The position numbers were made by a program, and so were the translations under genes. From Hirsutella rhossiliensis (taxonomy: Eukaryota; Ascomycota; Sordariomycetes; Hypocreales; Ophiocordycipitaceae), in NCBI RefSeq assembly GCF_020360975.1, contig NW_025408668.1, positions 4,650,001-4,714,000 of the forward strand: a DNA stretch of 64,000 bases, given 5' to 3'. Shown here in pieces: positions 63,412 through 64,000 of the stretch (position 1 is the first letter of the stretch; each line of letters begins with the position of its first letter). Under the pieces are notes generated by a model. The model had not been told where the DNA came from, ran no database searches, and worked only from the letters and a program-made list of their open reading frames with translations.

Positions 63412-63938
63412 CGTTTACAAGCAAGCGACATGAGACAGTAGAGTGAACCCTTGACAAAGTCTCAATTCAGTTTACAAGTATTCACATCCGTTTACAAGAT
63501 AACTCTCTTCAAGTAATCTACACTGAATGATCGCCGCCGGAGGCCTCCTTCACGACTACGAAATCAATCCCCCGCAAGGGGGTGCACACGGGCCGAAGGA
63601 CCGGGTGTGGAGAGCCGCACTGACGGGACTTCAATCCAGTAAACCTGTTCACAAGGGAATTCACACAGGACGAGAGGAGCAGGTGTCCCAACGGGCACGC
63701 GACGGACAGAACACAGAAAACACACGCACCAAACAAACGCAAGTCACTTCACCGCACAAGCACACGGACAAAATACACACTGGGCCCGCGACGGGAAGGA
63801 GCATTGTCTGAGCCGGAGGCGAGTTGACGACCGGAGGGAAGTCAGAGGTACACGACAGGAAGGAGTGGACACAAAGAGACGGGAGGTCGCTTTGACTGCC
63901 GCGCCCCCTATATACTTAAGTTTGGTTTATAGGGGGCC
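63412..63938 (-). ncRNA. Inverted structured domain (next to hairpin copy 30)
   Basis: Hairpin IV (read on minus) CGG/CCG with UUCG near 63590; hairpin II CAAAG/CTTTG near 63875-63895. CGTTTACAAG at 63412 and 63489. Confidence 0.5.
63903..63938 (-). repeat. Hairpin I, copy 30, inverted
   Basis: Variant loop edge TATATAC, module type 1. 1943 bp from copy 29. The next unit runs off the window. Confidence 0.93.
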
Positions 63939-64000
63939 ATGGCACAACGGCCCAGCCCATAGACAGGTTGCTTTAGCTTCCATGTAGTACTAGACCGAAG

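Noticed and set aside
672..63938. CRISPR or satellite array
   Set aside because: Units of 1.9 kb with different genes are neither short repeats with spacers nor a homogeneous satellite.

Overview
The window reads as nuclear DNA of a filamentous fungus. The evidence is two hAT transposons with fungal-type transposases and 8-bp target duplications, short spliceosomal introns (about 48-140 nt, several with CTGAC-like branch points), a 3CxxC zinc-finger protein, and several copies of a coiled-coil protein family that I know as fungal. I cannot name the species.

Almost the whole window is one array of cassettes. A near-invariant 35-37 bp hairpin (stem GGCCCCCTAT/ATAGGGGGCC) occurs 30 times, 28 forward and 2 inverted at the right end. 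Once the two hAT insertions and their duplications are subtracted, 27 of 28 measurable intervals lie between 1890 and 1943 bp, although the genes inside differ completely. Left to right on the + strand each unit holds: hairpin I; a 400-550 bp domain of small hairpins with compensatory stem changes and C(UNCG)G loops; one to four CTTGTAAACG motifs; a short conserved block (GTGARGSCATCGTGA); a variable payload, normally one gene on the minus strand; a TATA box for that gene; an inverted repeat CCGGG..CCCGG; and the next hairpin.

Payloads by unit (U1 starts at hairpin 1). U0, cut by the left edge: a protein with Rep-like (CRESS-DNA, HUH) motifs. U1 and U4: unknown family B. U2, U18, U21, U25: coiled-coil family F. 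U3, U5, U6, U7, U9, U13, U15, U17, U19, U27: a very divergent Cys/Trp-rich family (A and its relatives C). U24 and inverted U29: family D. U10: 3CxxC zinc finger. U11 and U12: Rad52/Rad59-like annealing protein, twice in tandem. U14: small unknown protein. U8, U16, U20, U22, U23, U26: no protein gene, but another structured RNA-like element (class E). hAT-1 (14582-19356) sits in U8 and hAT-2 (44326-47639) in U21. Orientation flips at about 61.1-61.5 kb.

Equal unit size, one gene per unit, a common region with a strict hairpin, and a Rep-like gene together resemble the segments of a multipartite circular ssDNA replicon that has become a chromosomal array. This is inference. A host gene-cassette array kept uniform by recombination is the main alternative. 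Nearly identical cassette pairs (U3/U7, U11/U12, U2/inverted arm) differ almost only by small indels in homopolymers and short repeats, and most broken frames can be explained by one missing base in a run. Many apparent pseudogenes here may therefore be consensus errors.
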